DNA of 5,323 nucleotides from WVZL01 sp041862375 (GTDB taxonomy: Bacteria > Acidobacteriota > Aminicenantia > Aminicenantales > Aminicenantaceae). Each line of letters starts with the position of its first letter. Position 1 is the stretch's first letter. The translations under genes were made by a program, and so were the position numbers. Positions 5,315 to 5,323 of the stretch are shown piece after piece. Location: positions 1 through 5,323 of the forward strand of contig JBGVTE010000025.1 of NCBI GenBank assembly GCA_041862375.1, read 5' to 3'. The notes under the pieces are model-generated. The model was given only the letters and a program-made list of their open reading frames with translations, made no database searches and was not told where the DNA came from.

Positions 5315-5323
5315 ATGGAAAAC
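5315..5323 (+). CDS. Start of next gene, cut by window edge
   Basis: ATG GAA AAC at the last nine bases is preceded by a strong Shine-Dalgarno GGGAGG at 5302-5307 with 7-base spacing. Only Met-Glu-Asn is visible, so no function can be given. The start context (G-rich run, T-run, ATGGAAAA) closely resembles that of the glycosyltransferase at 1800-1818, and the preceding leader shares repeats with it. The gene may therefore be controlled like the GT4-GH15 pair and could belong to the same pathway. Confidence 0.5.

Overview
The window reads as bacterial DNA of moderate G+C with short gene spacing and Shine-Dalgarno-led genes. Two strong genes fill the right two thirds: a GT4-family glycosyltransferase (1812-3104) and a GH15-family glucoamylase-like hydrolase (3111-5072). 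They are 6 bases apart and almost certainly one operon. Taxonomy cannot be fixed from the sequence. A leader hairpin resembling the first half of a c-di-GMP-I (GEMM) riboswitch would suit an environmental Gram-negative such as a Geobacter-like Desulfobacterota, but that is a weak inference.

Layout. Positions 1-887 hold no convincing long gene. They contain a chain of very short ORFs with good ribosome binding sites, a 23-base direct repeat, a sigma70-like promoter at 516-544, and hairpin-bearing leader sequence. Positions 888-1595 carry two small abutting genes. The first encodes a protein of unknown function, and its reading frame continues upstream of the ATG into an apparent membrane helix with no usable start codon. 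The second encodes a small winged-helix DNA-binding protein with a C-terminal leucine zipper. A 216-base intergenic leader follows, ending in the GEMM-like hairpin directly before the glycosyltransferase. After the hydrolase, 5073-5314 is non-coding and leads to the start of another gene, cut off by the window edge at 5315.

How the parts may work together. The GT4 enzyme probably makes an alpha-glucosidic glucan, oligosaccharide or glycoside from a nucleotide sugar, and the GH15 enzyme probably trims or recycles alpha-glucosides. Neither has a visible signal peptide, so both should act in the cytoplasm. The exact substrate is not readable. The winged-helix protein is an obvious candidate regulator, but nothing in the sequence proves it acts on the sugar operon.

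The most unusual feature is the repeated leader architecture. The 3' end of the winged-helix gene (1569-1614) recurs as an orphan fragment after the hydrolase (5195-5243), and a weaker third copy lies at 626-649. Each copy is followed, at a variable distance, by an ATAACCAT-like box and then by a gene. Two of the following leaders also contain the AACCAYCCGKGA hairpin motif. The region therefore looks built from duplicated leader modules, with the GT4-GH15 pair sitting between two of them.
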